In this document: positions 45,175-55,043 of the stretch, in pieces
How the letters are laid out: each line of letters starts with the position of its first letter
How positions within the stretch are numbered: position 1 is the first letter of the stretch
Origin: Mycoplasmopsis lipofaciens ATCC 35015
GTDB taxonomy: Bacteria; Bacillota_I; Bacilli_A; Mycoplasmatales; Metamycoplasmataceae
Reading direction: 5' to 3'
DNA length: 64,000 bases
Assembly: GCF_000686585.1 (NCBI RefSeq)
Contig: NZ_JMKY01000006.1
Span: 1-64,000, forward strand
The notes under the pieces: generated by a model
Told to the model about the DNA's origin: nothing
Databases searched by the model: none
What the model saw: only the letters and a program-made list of their open reading frames with translations
Position numbers and translations under genes: made by a program

Positions 45175-45220
45175 AAAAAAATAGAAATATCATTTACTTT
45201 AAACGATATTTCTATTTTTT
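45175..45220 (-). terminator. apt operon terminator
   Basis: AAAAATAGAAATATC and GATATTTCTATTTTT form a 15-bp perfect stem (45177-45191 with 45205-45219) that overlaps the apt stop codon. Confidence 0.75.
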
Positions 45221-45731
45221 AAAATTTCATTAACGAAATAACTTCCACATTTTCTTTTTCTAAGACTTTTCTTCCATTTAAATCTTTTAATTCTAATAAT
45301 AGAATTACTTTTTTTACAATGGCTCCTTGTTCTCTTAATAAAGAAATAATTGCATTTGTTGTGCCACCGGTTGCTAAAACATCATCAACTATAGCAACTG
45401 TTTGCCCTTTTTTAACAAATCCTTTTTGAATTTGTAAAACATTATTTCCATATTCTAAATCATAATGTTTTGAAAAAACTTCTCCGGGTAATTTACCAGG
45501 TTTTCTAACCATAATAAATGGTTTTTTTAAAAATGCAGAAACAGGTGTTCCAAATAAAAAACCTCTTGCATCTGGTCCAACAATAATATCAACATCATTA
45601 GCAAATTCCGACATTGTTTTAATTGTGTAATTTAATGCTTCTCCATTAGCTAATAAAGGTGAAATATCTTTAAAAATTATTCCTTTTTTTGGAAAATCTT
45701 TTATATCTCTAATGTATTTTTTTAGTTCCAT
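45219..45731 (-). CDS. apt: Adenine phosphoribosyltransferase
   Basis: Salvages adenine to AMP with PRPP. 170 aa with the PRPP motif VAIVDDVLATGGTT and GPDARGFLFG. GAGG precedes the start. It lies 18 bases after infB at the end of the rimP-nusA-ylxR-infB operon. Confidence 0.95.
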   Translation of the reverse strand: MELKKYIRDIKDFPKKGIIFKDISPLLANGEALNYTIKTMSEFANDVDIIVGPDARGFLFGTPVSAFLKKPFIMVRKPGKLPGEVFSKHYDLEYGNNVLQIQKGFVKKGQTVAIVDDVLATGGTTNAIISLLREQGAIVKKVILLLELKDLNGRKVLEKENVEVISLMKF

Positions 45732-45749
45732 AATAAATCCTCAAATAAA

Positions 45750-47555
45750 TTATATTGTAACTGGAACATCTTCAAAAAATTCTAAGATATCATCTTCTCT
45801 TATATCATTAAATTTTTTGATATGTGTTCCAAAATCTTTACCTTTTTCAACTTCTTTAGCATCATTCATTTCTCTTTTTAAAGAATCGATTTGGCCTTGG
45901 TGTATCATTTTTCTTCCTCTAAAGACTTTCACCTTACAATTGGATTTTACAACGCCTTCATCCATCATACATCCAGCAATTGTACCAACTTTAGAATAAG
46001 TAAATAGTTTAATGATATGAGCCGAACCAATTTTTCTCTCTTCATACACAGTTGTTTTTTCGCCATCTAGAAGAGATTGCATATCCTTAGTAACATCAAA
46101 AACAACTTTATAATAAATCATTTTAACACCTTGTTGTTTAGCACTTTGTTTAATACTTGGTGCAGGTTTAATATTAAAGTTTATAATTAACGCATTTGCT
46201 GTTTGTGCAAGTAATAAATCAGCATTGGATACTTGTCCTGCTTGTGCTCCTATAACTTTTATAATTGCCTCATCATTATTCATTCCATGAATTGAACTTT
46301 TAATAGCTTCAGCGGTTCCTTGTACGTCAGAACGAATTATTATGTTTAAAACTTTTTTACCATCTTCACTTATTGATGAATTTGTTCTTAATGATAGTTC
46401 ACGAGTTTTATCCATCATTGCTTTTTCTTGAGCAATTTTTTTAGCAAATTTTTCATCTTCCATACCAACAAATTTATCGCCTGCTAAAGGAGCAACATTT
46501 AGTCCAGAAACAACAACTGGTGTTCCAGGATGAGCATGAGCCATCTCATTACCTACAGCATCATGAAGTGATTTTATTCTTCCGTAACTTGAACCAGCAA
46601 CAATAAAATCACCTTTATAAAGAGAACCATTCTCAACAATAAGAGTTGATACAACACCAACACCTTTGTCTATTCTGCTTTCAATAACAGTACCTAATGG
46701 TTGTCTTCTTCTATTAGCTTTTAAATCCATTAATGAAGATAGGAGAGTAATAGCTTCTAGAAGTTCTTCAATACCTTGTCCTGTTTTAGCAGATCCATAC
46801 ACAACAGGTGTATCTCCGCCATATTCTTCAATAATTACATCATTTTCAGATAATTCTCTTTTTATTTTTTCAACATCTTTTGACTGTTTATCCATTTTAT
46901 TAACAAAAACTATAATTGGAGTTTCGGCCTGTTTTGCATGTTCAATTGCTTCTTTTGTTTGTGGCATAACACCATCATCAGCAGCAACAACTAAAATTAC
47001 TATATCTGTTATTTTTGCGCCTCGAGAACGCATTTCTGTAAATACTTCATGACCTGGCGTATCAATAAATGTAATTTTATTACCTTTATGGAGTGCTTGA
47101 TATGCTCCTATATGTTGTGTTATTCCTGAACTTTCACTTAAAGCAACTTTTGTTTTTCTTATGTAATCAATTAAGGTTGTTTTACCATGATCAACATGCC
47201 CCATTATTGTAATAACAGGAGGTCTTGATACTAACAATTTAGGATCATCCTCAAAAACAACATTATTTAAAAAATTTGCTGCATCAATGCTTTGTTCCTT
47301 TTTAAAATCTAAATTATTTTCAACACATATTTCTGCAATTTCTTCTTCATCTAATACATGATTGATTTGATACATTTTTCCTTTTAACATAAATTTTTTT
47401 ATTAATTCATTTGGGTTTATGTTAATTTTTTGAGCAAATTCTCCCAAAGGCATTTTATTTGTAAAAACAAATACACCATTTTTTATTTCTGTTTTTACAT
47501 CAATTAATTGTGTTTTAATTGCTTCAACATTACTTACTCTATTTTTTTTAGGCAT
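45750..47555 (-). CDS. infB: Translation initiation factor IF-2
   Basis: GTPase that places initiator tRNA on the 30S subunit. 601 aa, short because the N-terminal extension is reduced. G1 GHVDHGKTT, DTPGHEVF, NKMD and SAKTGQG are all present, followed by domains III and IV. It contains no UGA codon, unlike most neighbours. The start overlaps the end of ylxR by 22 bases. Confidence 0.97.
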   Translation of the reverse strand: MPKKNRVSNVEAIKTQLIDVKTEIKNGVFVFTNKMPLGEFAQKININPNELIKKFMLKGKMYQINHVLDEEEIAEICVENNLDFKKEQSIDAANFLNNVVFEDDPKLLVSRPPVITIMGHVDHGKTTLIDYIRKTKVALSESSGITQHIGAYQALHKGNKITFIDTPGHEVFTEMRSRGAKITDIVILVVAADDGVMPQTKEAIEHAKQAETPIIVFVNKMDKQSKDVEKIKRELSENDVIIEEYGGDTPVVYGSAKTGQGIEELLEAITLLSSLMDLKANRRRQPLGTVIESRIDKGVGVVSTLIVENGSLYKGDFIVAGSSYGRIKSLHDAVGNEMAHAHPGTPVVVSGLNVAPLAGDKFVGMEDEKFAKKIAQEKAMMDKTRELSLRTNSSISEDGKKVLNIIIRSDVQGTAEAIKSSIHGMNNDEAIIKVIGAQAGQVSNADLLLAQTANALIINFNIKPAPSIKQSAKQQGVKMIYYKVVFDVTKDMQSLLDGEKTTVYEERKIGSAHIIKLFTYSKVGTIAGCMMDEGVVKSNCKVKVFRGRKMIHQGQIDSLKREMNDAKEVEKGKDFGTHIKKFNDIREDDILEFFEDVPVTI

Positions 47556-47824
47556 TTATTGTCCTCCAATTCTTTCTCTATATCTAAATAAACATTTTTG
47601 TTTACTGCAAATCTAAATGTGCGATTTAAACCCTTAGTTTTAACAAGTTTTTGTCAATTTTCAATAGTTGGGATGAAATAGGCACCCCTTCCTTTTTTAG
47701 TTTTATTAATATCTAGAGATATTATATTGTTTTTTTTATCAAAATCTATACGAACCAATTTATTAATCTCAACTATTTCGTTTGTTGCGATGCATTTTCT
47801 CAAATATTTTTTATCAGTCTTCAT
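47534..47824 (-). CDS. ylxR: YlxR/RnpM family RNA-binding protein
   Basis: The 96-aa basic protein has the family start YLRKCIATNEIVEINKLVRI and KGRGAYFIP. In Bacillus this protein modulates RNase P (family knowledge). The start lies inside the end of nusA (ATGAAGACTGATAA overlap), so translation is probably coupled. The C-terminus runs past an apparent UGA stop and overlaps infB. Confidence 0.88.
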
Positions 47825-49373
47825 CATCAATATCATTAAAGTCAAAGTTTGAATCTAAACCAAAATTTTTCAAATCTTCATCAACAACAAAATTTTTTGC
47901 AACTTCTTTTGCTTTTTTATAATCATCATTTGAGGTTATTTCATCAGTTATTATTTGTTGTTTAACTGTTTCTTTATCATTTTGTTCTTCATATGTGTCA
48001 GGATTTTCTTCTTTATGTTTTGCAAATAAAGCATCAAAATCTAGATCTGCATATTTATTTTCAAATGATTCTTTTTCTTGCGCTTCAAATGCTTGAACAT
48101 CATTTTCAAAAACATCCATATTAATGTTAGTGTTATTAAATGTAACTTGTGGTTTAGTTCTTCTATTTGAATATCTTTGCGGTTTATAAGATTTGAATGT
48201 CATTTGTTGTAATTCTAACAATTTAGATTCGTTAAAGTTAATTCCTTTTTCTTTAGCGTCTTCAACACTAATAATATCCAAACTTGTTCCAGTTAAATTT
48301 GATGCAAGAGTTGCATTTACACCTCTTTTACCAATTGCGGGTGTTAAGCCATTTTGTGTAACTATTACATAAAATGCTTTTTGTGTAGAATCAGATTTTT
48401 CAACAACATCAAGTATTCTAGCAGGTTGCATTGCATTTGTTATATATGTTTTTATATCATCGCTATATAAGATAACATCAATTTTTTCTCCATCAATTTT
48501 TTTACTTATAGCATCAATTCTTTTTCCATTTTCACCTATAATTGCACCATATGGATCAAAACCATCTGTTAAACTGTTTGCTAATTCTGTTTTTTGAATA
48601 GATACTTTTGTTCTTTCTCCTGGTTGTCTTACAATATTTTTAATTGATATTAATCCTTGATTAATTTCAGGTATTTCGTTCTTCAAGATATTTTCAACAA
48701 TTTTAGGTGAATCTAATGAAACTGTTATTTGACTTAGTTTGGTATCTGGACTTACTTCTTCAATTACTACATCATGATAGCTACCTGGGTTAATATTTCT
48801 TTTAGAACTAATTAAATGTGGAGGTAAATAACCTGTAACATCATTTTCAAATTTAACATTTCAAGAATTATTATTATTATTTTTTGATGTAAAAATAACT
48901 TTTACCGATTCTCCTATTTTAGAAATAAATTCATTATAAATCATTTTCTTTTGTAGGCTTGATATTCCTTGTTTTAACATTTGAGTAAATATTTTTAACA
49001 AATTTTGTTTTGATGACTGATTCAATACGTTGGTTATATCAATTTCAAATTTGATTAAATCACCAATTTGTGCTTTTTTTTGTATTTTTTTAGCATCTGC
49101 CAAATGTACTTTTGAAACAATCTCATCTGGTGTTATTTCTTCTTCATTATCAACAACTTCCATATTTGTATTGTATATATGAACTAATTGTTTTTCTTCA
49201 TCAAGTTCAAAAACAATTTCAGCCTCTGGGTCTATTTTATTATTTATTATTTTGTTAGCCTCATCATTAAACACTTGTATTAAATCATTTAGTTCAAAAT
49301 TATTTTTATTCTTATATTCCATTATTACTTTGAATCATAATTCAGTATTATCTGGTTTTTTATTAGCAGGCAT
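47811..49373 (-). CDS. nusA: Transcription factor NusA
   Basis: The 520-aa protein contains the N-terminal RNAP-binding domain, an S1 domain and two KH domains (VSIQKTELANSLTDGFDPYGAIIGENGKR is the start of KH1; the second holds GLTPAIGKRGVNATLA). An acidic, Gln/Asp-rich C-terminal tail of about 150 residues follows. It controls pausing and intrinsic termination. The start at 49373 follows AAGGAG; a UGA-Trp at residue 13 hides it under the standard code. A terminator-like leader lies upstream of rimP. Confidence 0.95.
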
Positions 49374-49392
49374 ATTTTTGCTCCTTTTATTA

Positions 49393-49836
49393 TTAAATAT
49401 TTAGATATTTTTCTATTTTTTGAATATTTTCTTTTTCAAGTTGAATTTTTCTCATTTGACCTTTGTTATTCCATAATAAAATTAAGAAATCGTTATTTTT
49501 TTCAAGTAATTTACCGATAAATTCATTATTTTTATATTGATTCTTTTTTAATTTAATTTTTAATTTTTCACCATACATTTCTTGACATAAATCTTCAAAA
49601 ACAAAGTCATATTTTACTCCAGGTGATAATATTGAAAGATTATCAAAATTAATTTTATTTTCAAAATTTGCATCAATAAATTCATTAATTTGTTTTGTAA
49701 TATTTTCTATTTCTTTAATATCATGAGAATTAACAACAACTTCTAAAACTTCTACATTTAATTCCTTATCATGATTTATTTTGGCACTTATAACTTTTTC
49801 TTTAAATTTATCTTTTAAAACTAAGTTTCAATTCAT
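49393..49836 (-). CDS. rimP: Ribosome maturation factor RimP
   Basis: The 147-aa protein needed for 30S maturation fits the family by size, by SPGVKYDFVFEDLCQEMYGEKLKIK and by position directly before nusA. AAGGAG precedes ATG. UGA-Trp at residue 3. First gene of the nusA-infB operon. Confidence 0.9.
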
Positions 49837-49842
49837 TTATAC

Positions 49843-49908
49843 TCCTTAAAAAACAACAAAGAGTTGCAAGCAGCAACTCATATATATTCAACTTGTGAAA
49901 TTATTATA
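49843..49908 (-). promoter_or_regulatory. rimP-nusA promoter and leader attenuator
   Basis: On the minus strand TATAAT (49908-49903) is followed about 20 bases later by a perfect GAGTTGC/GCAACTC hairpin (49879-49873 with 49867-49861). A T-rich tract comes next, then AAGGAG and the rimP ATG. A terminator between promoter and first gene suggests attenuation. Since NusA stimulates such terminators, autoregulation is plausible. Confidence 0.65.
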
Positions 49909-49996
49909 ACATATTTTATTTTTAGTATATAATTTCAAATGATTTTTTCTACTATTATTTTTTAATAGTAAATTTATGAAAAAAGGGAGGCTTATT

Positions 49997-50272
49997 ATGG
50001 CAAATATTAAATCAAAAGTAAAAAGCATTGCAAAAATGGAAGAATTTAGAATTCGTAACAATGCTATGAAAACAAGAGTTCGTAAAGCAATTAGAGCTGC
50101 AAGAGAAGCAGTGTTAGCAAAAGATGAAAAAACTAAAGAATTAGTTCAAAAAGCACATTCATTAATTCACACAGCAGTTCAAAAAGGTGTATTTCATCCT
50201 AACAAAGGTGCAAGAAAATCATCACGTTTAGATAAATTTGTGAACGAACAAAATGCTAAAAAAGAAGCTTAA
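49997..50272 (+). CDS. rpsT: Ribosomal protein S20
   Basis: The 91-aa very basic helical protein (MANIKSKVKSIAKMEEFRIRN) binds 16S rRNA. GGGAGG precedes ATG at 49997; an upstream in-frame ATG is not used. TATAAT at 49928-49933 gives a leader of about 55 bases containing the ACTATTA/TAATAGT hairpin. Confidence 0.96.
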   Translation: MANIKSKVKSIAKMEEFRIRNNAMKTRVRKAIRAAREAVLAKDEKTKELVQKAHSLIHTAVQKGVFHPNKGARKSSRLDKFVNEQNAKKEA

Positions 50273-50289
50273 TAAGTTTTCTAACATGA

Positions 50290-50317
50290 ATCAACTTGTA
50301 AAAAAGTTGATTTTTTT
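50290..50317 (+). terminator. rpsT terminator
   Basis: Stem ATCAACTT/AAGTTGAT with T-run, 17 bases after the rpsT stop. Confidence 0.8.
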
Positions 50318-50363
50318 ATAATTTTATTTTATTTTCTTAAAAATATGGATTTTATAATCAATT

Positions 50364-50855
50364 ATGTTTATGAATAGTAAAAATAGAGGAATGTTATTAG
50401 AGCAAATTATAAATCAAACATTAAGTTATTATTTTGAAAATAATATTGCGTATATAGAAAAAAAGAACTTACCAATAAAATTTTTTAAAGTCGATAATAG
50501 AACACTAAAAGATGCATTTATTTATAAAAAAAGTACTGTGGATTATATAGGATGCTTTAAAGGCAAATTTGTTGCATTTGAAGCTAAAACAACAAATTTG
50601 CCTAAATTGCCTAAAAATAATATTTTGCAACACCAGTGAAATTATTTATTAAATATTGATAAAAATGGTGGATTAGCATTTTTTATTATTTTGTTTAGTT
50701 TTTGTGATGAATTTTATTTAATTTCAGCTAGAAAACTTAGTGAAATTATTGGAACTTCTGTTTCTTATGAACATATAAAAAAAATAGGGTTTAAAATCGA
50801 ATTAACCTTTCCAGGAATTATTGATTTTTTACCCTATTTGAATAAAATTAATTAG
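50364..50855 (+). CDS. recU: Holliday junction resolvase RecU
   Basis: The 163-aa nuclease resolves four-way junctions. It begins NSKNRGMLLEQIINQT, as RecU does, and has the PD-(D/E)XK core STVDYIGCFKGKFVAFEAK. One UGA-Trp. TATAAT (50353-50358) ends five bases before the ATG at 50364, and no Shine-Dalgarno is present, so it looks leaderless; ATG 50370 is the alternative. Its stop overlaps the stop of the convergent HU gene by 3 bases. Confidence 0.9.
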
Positions 50856-51127
50856 AAATTAACAATGTCTCTTAAATATTTAGATGGTGTAAATTTAACA
50901 ACACGTTTTTCAGGTACAATCATATCTTCACCGTTAAAACTATTTTTAGTTTCACGTCCAGCTCTTATTCTGGTTTCAAATATACCTAAATTAGATAATT
51001 GAACTTTGTCTTCTGCAATTAATTGTTCTTTTAAAACAAAAACAAAAGCATTAAAAAATTGATCACCAACTCTAACGGGAACATCCATCATTTCAGATAC
51101 TTTTGCTACAAATTCTTTTTTTGTCAT
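50852..51127 (-). CDS. hup: HU/IHF-family nucleoid protein
   Basis: The 91-aa DNA-bending protein has the N-terminal helices (MTKKEFVAKVSEMMDV) and the DNA arm ETRIRAGRETKNSF. The Gly-Arg-Asn-Pro tip of typical HU is changed to a Gly-Arg-Glu-Thr sequence. Start chosen at 51127 after AAAGGAAA. Convergent with recU. Confidence 0.88.
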   Translation of the reverse strand: MTKKEFVAKVSEMMDVPVRVGDQFFNAFVFVLKEQLIAEDKVQLSNLGIFETRIRAGRETKNSFNGEDMIVPEKRVVKFTPSKYLRDIVNF

Positions 51128-51196
51128 AATATTTCCTTTCATATTTTGAGTTATTTAATATGTTTTTGAAACTCGTTTATATATATAATACTATAA

Positions 51197-51257
51197 AATA
51201 AAAATTGTTTTACTTTTTTTGCTATTTTATAGGCACAAAAGTAAAACAATTTTTATT
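51197..51257 (-). terminator. der terminator hairpin
   Basis: A 21-bp perfect stem (51197-51217 with 51237-51257) includes the der stop codon in its first arm on the minus strand. It separates der from the HU gene and is followed by TTATAGTATT. It could also be a 3' mRNA stabiliser. Confidence 0.7.
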
Positions 51258-52560
51258 CTAATCCAGATTTATTTTTAAAAATTAAATTAATTGGACATCC
51301 AGAATAATCAAGTACTTGTCTAATTTGTTTTTCTAAATATCTTTCATAACTAAAGTGAATATATTTTCTATTATTAACAAAGAAAACAAATGTAGGAATT
51401 TTATCTTGAGTTTTTCTTGCAAAATAAATATTTAATCTTCCGCCATTATAAGGCGCAGCGGGTTGAATCATTTGTGTTTCTCTTATCATATTTGATAATA
51501 CAGATGGTTTAACATCTCTTTCTAAATTTTGTTTTACTTGCATAAATTTGTCTAAAAGCTTTTCAATACCAAATTTAGTTTTTACAGAAACAAAACAAAC
51601 AGGAACTCATGGAACAAAATGAAATCTATTTCTTAACATTTTTTCATAAGTATCTTTATTATATTCTTCTTTATTAATAATGTCTCACTTGTTAACAACA
51701 ATAATAATTGGTTTATTATTTTCTAAAGCATATCCAATAATACGAGCATCAAAATGTGATAGTGGTTTTGAACAATCAAGCATAATTATCGATAAATTGG
51801 ATTCGTCTAATGAACTTATAGCCCTCATTAAAGCATATTTATCAACTTTATCTTCTATTTTACTTTTTTTAGTAATTCCAGCAGTGTCAATAATTTCGAA
51901 TTCCTCATCTTTAATTTTTACAACACTTTTAACACTATCTCTTGTTGTTCCTTCAATTTCTGAAACAATTGCTCTATTTTGTCCAGTTAACAAATTTACC
52001 ATTGAACTTTTACCTGAGTTAGGTCTTCCAATTATTGATAATTTAAACAATTTAGATTCTTGTTCATTATCTAATGTTAAGTTTTTTAAACATTCGTCTA
52101 ATACATCACCAACACCGTTACCATGTTGAGCCGATATTCTAAAAATTTTGTCTGTGCCTAAACCATATCATGAGTAGTTAAACGCAGAAATATTATCTAA
52201 TTTATTTGCTACTAAAACAACTGGTTTGCCAGTTTTTCTTAACATATTGAATATCATAGCATCGTCATTAGTTATATCAGACATTCCATCAACCATAAAT
52301 ATAATTACATTAGCTTCTTGAATTGCAATTTCTGCTTGAATTCTAATTTGTTCTTGGAAAGGTTTATTTTCAATTTCAATCCCTCCAGTATCTATAACTT
52401 TTATTTCTTTACCATTTCACATAAAGGTTTCATATAATCTATCTCTTGTAACTCCGGGTCTATCAAAAATAATTGAACTTCTTTTTCCAACAAGTCTATT
52501 AAATAAAGTACTTTTTCCAACATTAGGCTTTCCTATAATTGCAATTACATTATTTCTCAT
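51253..52560 (-). CDS. der: Double GTPase Der (EngA)
   Basis: The 435-aa 50S assembly GTPase has two G domains: GKPNVGKST with DTGG and NKLD, then GRPNSGKSS with DTAG and VNKWD (Trp coded by UGA). A C-terminal KH-like domain follows. The start lies 11 bases inside cmk, so cmk-der is one operon. Confidence 0.96.
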
Positions 52561-53221
52561 TAATTCTCTTTTCTACAATATCAATTATTTTATTTACAAC
52601 TTCTTCATAGGTCATATTTGTGCATTCTATTTCTATTGCATCTTCTACTTTATGTAATGGATCAACTTCTCTATGACTATCTTGATAATCACGTTTTCTA
52701 ACTTCTTCTAATACTGTGTTGTAATCTTCTTTGAATCCAAGTTCTTTATTTTGTAAAATTCTTCTTCTAGCTCTTTCTTCCGCTTTAGCTGTTAAAAAGA
52801 TTTTCACTTCTGCATGTGGCATAATTTTAAATGTTGTGTCACGGCCATCCATTATATAGCCCTTGCCTATTTTTGTAATTTCTTGAATAAATTTTACAAC
52901 GTATTCACGAACATTTTTATATTGTGCAATTTTTGAACTGCCCTTTGATATTTCATCGTTTCTTATATCATGAGATACATCAATATTTTGTAAATAAACA
53001 TGTTCTTTTTCATCAATTTGAATAATATTATCAATTAAAATATTATTAATTTCACTTTCATTTTCTCATGAAATATTTTGATTTTTTGCATATAAAGCAA
53101 TAGCTCTATAAACACTTCCGGTATTGATAAAAGTATATTTTAGTTTTTTTGCTAATTCTTTAGACACGGTCGATTTACCTGCTCCTGCAGGACCATCAAT
53201 AGCGATGTTTATTTTTTTCAT
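52550..53221 (-). CDS. cmk: Cytidylate kinase
   Basis: Phosphorylates CMP/dCMP. The 223-aa protein has Walker [11 protein letters not shown], a [11 protein letters not shown] segment like the CMP-binding GAMYRA motif, and the lid region [11 protein letters not shown]. The usual GRDIGT motif reads GRDTTF here, as in other mycoplasmas or as a local divergence. Upstream of der. Confidence 0.93.
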
Positions 53222-53288
53222 AAAACCCCTTTAGCTTATTTTGTTTATGTATATTTTAAATTAATAATTATAATATCGTGAATTTAAT

Positions 53289-53759
53289 TTATAAATTTAC
53301 TTTATTTACAACTAATTCAGTTGTAGATTCCAATGATATATTATCAGTATTATTAAATGCTGATTCATCATTTAGAAAATCTCCTTCATTTTTGTATATA
53401 TTTTGATTTTCGATTAAGTAATCAAGATCATTTGATTTAAAAGAAATATTTTGAAAATAGTTATTTTTAAACTCTTTTGAGTTAATATCAAAAGAGTTAA
53501 TTTTATCTAAGTAAAAAATGAATTTTTGATTATCAATTGGATTTAATATATTTTCAACACGTTTTTTAATTGGCAACATACTATCAATTTCATTATTTTC
53601 AAAAATATCAAAATTAGATGTTAATTTTAAAAAAAGTTGATAATTTTTATTCAATATTTTATCTTCCTTTAGTAGGTTAGTAAATAAATCTTTTTGAGAA
53701 TATGGTAAATAAGATTTATTAGATGTTTTTACTTCTATTTTATTATTCGATTTTGTCAT
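53289..53759 (-). CDS. Hypothetical acidic protein, 156 aa
   Basis: No family recognised. Asn/Lys/Asp-rich, with no transmembrane or signal segment, and no Trp or Cys. TATAAT (53771-53766) ends 6 bases before the ATG, so the transcript is probably leaderless. It follows the dnaJ terminator and precedes cmk by 67 bases. It may be a lineage-specific protein. Confidence 0.6.
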   Translation of the reverse strand: MTKSNNKIEVKTSNKSYLPYSQKDLFTNLLKEDKILNKNYQLFLKLTSNFDIFENNEIDSMLPIKKRVENILNPIDNQKFIFYLDKINSFDINSKEFKNNYFQNISFKSNDLDYLIENQNIYKNEGDFLNDESAFNNTDNISLESTTELVVNKVNL

Positions 53760-53772
53760 ATTATGATTATAT

Positions 53773-53805
53773 AAAAAAACTCTAGTTTTTGTTGCATACT
53801 AGAGT
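53773..53805 (-). terminator. dnaJ terminator
   Basis: ACTCTAGT/ACTAGAGT stem (53779-53786 with 53798-53805), followed on the minus strand by a run of T. Confidence 0.8.
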
Positions 53806-53809
53806 CTAA

Positions 53810-54919
53810 TTATTTTTTAAATTGTTTTACAAAATTTAAATTTGTATCATCACTGAAGTTATCTAACAATTTAGCCATTTCATTAATTTGTTTGGTTTTG
53901 AGTTCTGGTATAACAATTTCAAGTTTAATTTTTAAATTACCAACACCTTTTTTAGATTTTATACCCTTATTGCTTAAATTTAAAATTTTTCCATTTTGAT
54001 ATGACTTTTTAAGTCTTATTTTTTCACTACCATATGGAGTTGGAACTATAACAATATTTTCTTTAATAATATCTAAAAATGAAACAGGAAAATCTAAATA
54101 TAAATCCAAATTATCTCTTTTGAAAAACTTGTGCGGTTTTACTTTGATTATTATATATAAGTCTCCAGATACTCCTCCATTGAGGCCTTTTTCGCCATAA
54201 CCATCAATTCTTATTTTATCTCCTGTTTGAGCTCCATCAGGTATTTTAAAAGTAACTTTTTTAATTTTTCTTTCGTATAAATCACCGTGGCATTTGTGAC
54301 ATACATTTTTAATAGTTTTTCCTTTTCCTCTACATTTCGGACAATATGACATAGATTTTATATTACCTAGTGGAGTTCTTGTGACACTAGCAACTTGCCC
54401 ACTACCATGACATGTAGAACATGTTTCAATATCTTGTATAGACTCAGCACCATTCCCGTTACAATTGTCACACAATTCATATTTTACTAATTCTTCTGTA
54501 AATTTTTTTCCTTGAATTGCGTCATCGAAGTTTACAAGTATTTCACTTATTAAATCTTCACCACGTCTTTTTTTGTTTGCGTTTTGTTGTCTTTGAGATC
54601 CACCAAAATTAAACATACTTCCAAAAATGTCATTATTAAAGAAATCAGCAAATCCTCCCATACCAGCTCCAACGTCTTCAAATCCTCCCATTCTAGGACC
54701 TTCGGCAGAACCATATTTATCATAATTAGATCTTTTAGTAGAATCTCTTAATACCTCATATGCTTCGTTTAATTCTTGCATTTTTTGGTCTCCATCGGTT
54801 CCTTTATAAACGTCAGGGTGGTATTTCATTGCTAATTTACGGTATGCAGCTTTTATTTCTCTTTCGGTTGCATTTTTATTAATGCCTAATACTTCATAAT
54901 AATTTTTTTTACTTGCCAT
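53810..54919 (-). CDS. dnaJ: Chaperone DnaJ
   Basis: The 369-aa DnaK co-chaperone has a J domain with HPD (KYHPDVYK, residue ~35). A Gly/Phe linker follows, then four zinc-finger repeats (CDNCNGNG, CSTCHGSG, CPKCRGKG, CHKCHGD). The C-terminal substrate domain begins VTFKIPDGAQTGDKIRI. A CIRCE element lies 14 bases upstream of the start. Confidence 0.97.
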   Translation of the reverse strand: MASKKNYYEVLGINKNATEREIKAAYRKLAMKYHPDVYKGTDGDQKMQELNEAYEVLRDSTKRSNYDKYGSAEGPRMGGFEDVGAGMGGFADFFNNDIFGSMFNFGGSQRQQNANKKRRGEDLISEILVNFDDAIQGKKFTEELVKYELCDNCNGNGAESIQDIETCSTCHGSGQVASVTRTPLGNIKSMSYCPKCRGKGKTIKNVCHKCHGDLYERKIKKVTFKIPDGAQTGDKIRIDGYGEKGLNGGVSGDLYIIIKVKPHKFFKRDNLDLYLDFPVSFLDIIKENIVIVPTPYGSEKIRLKKSYQNGKILNLSNKGIKSKKGVGNLKIKLEIVIPELKTKQINEMAKLLDNFSDDTNLNFVKQFKK

Positions 54920-54932
54920 AATAATTACTATT

Positions 54933-54959
54933 TTAGCATATTCATATTAAGAGTGCTAA
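54933..54959. promoter_or_regulatory. CIRCE operator (HrcA) before dnaJ
   Basis: TTAGCATAT-N9-GAGTGCTAA: the second arm is perfect and the first matches six of nine bases, with the exact 9-base spacer. Expected to bind HrcA, as at clpB. Confidence 0.85.
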
Positions 54960-55004
54960 TTTTTATGAAATATTTTATAGAAATATATGATAATGAATAA
55001 TAAC

Positions 55005-55030
55005 TTTAAATAAAAATGTGCAAAGCACAT
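55005..55030 (-). terminator. tdk terminator
   Basis: ATGTGC/GCACAT stem with a 3-base loop, followed by TTTTTATTT on the minus strand, 14 bases beyond the tdk stop. Confidence 0.7.
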
Positions 55031-55043
55031 ATAATTAAAATTT

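Noticed and set aside
46666-47052. Plus-strand ORFs within infB, pstCA, der and mnmG
   Set aside because: Antisense frames of conserved genes, no ribosome-binding site, no family match.
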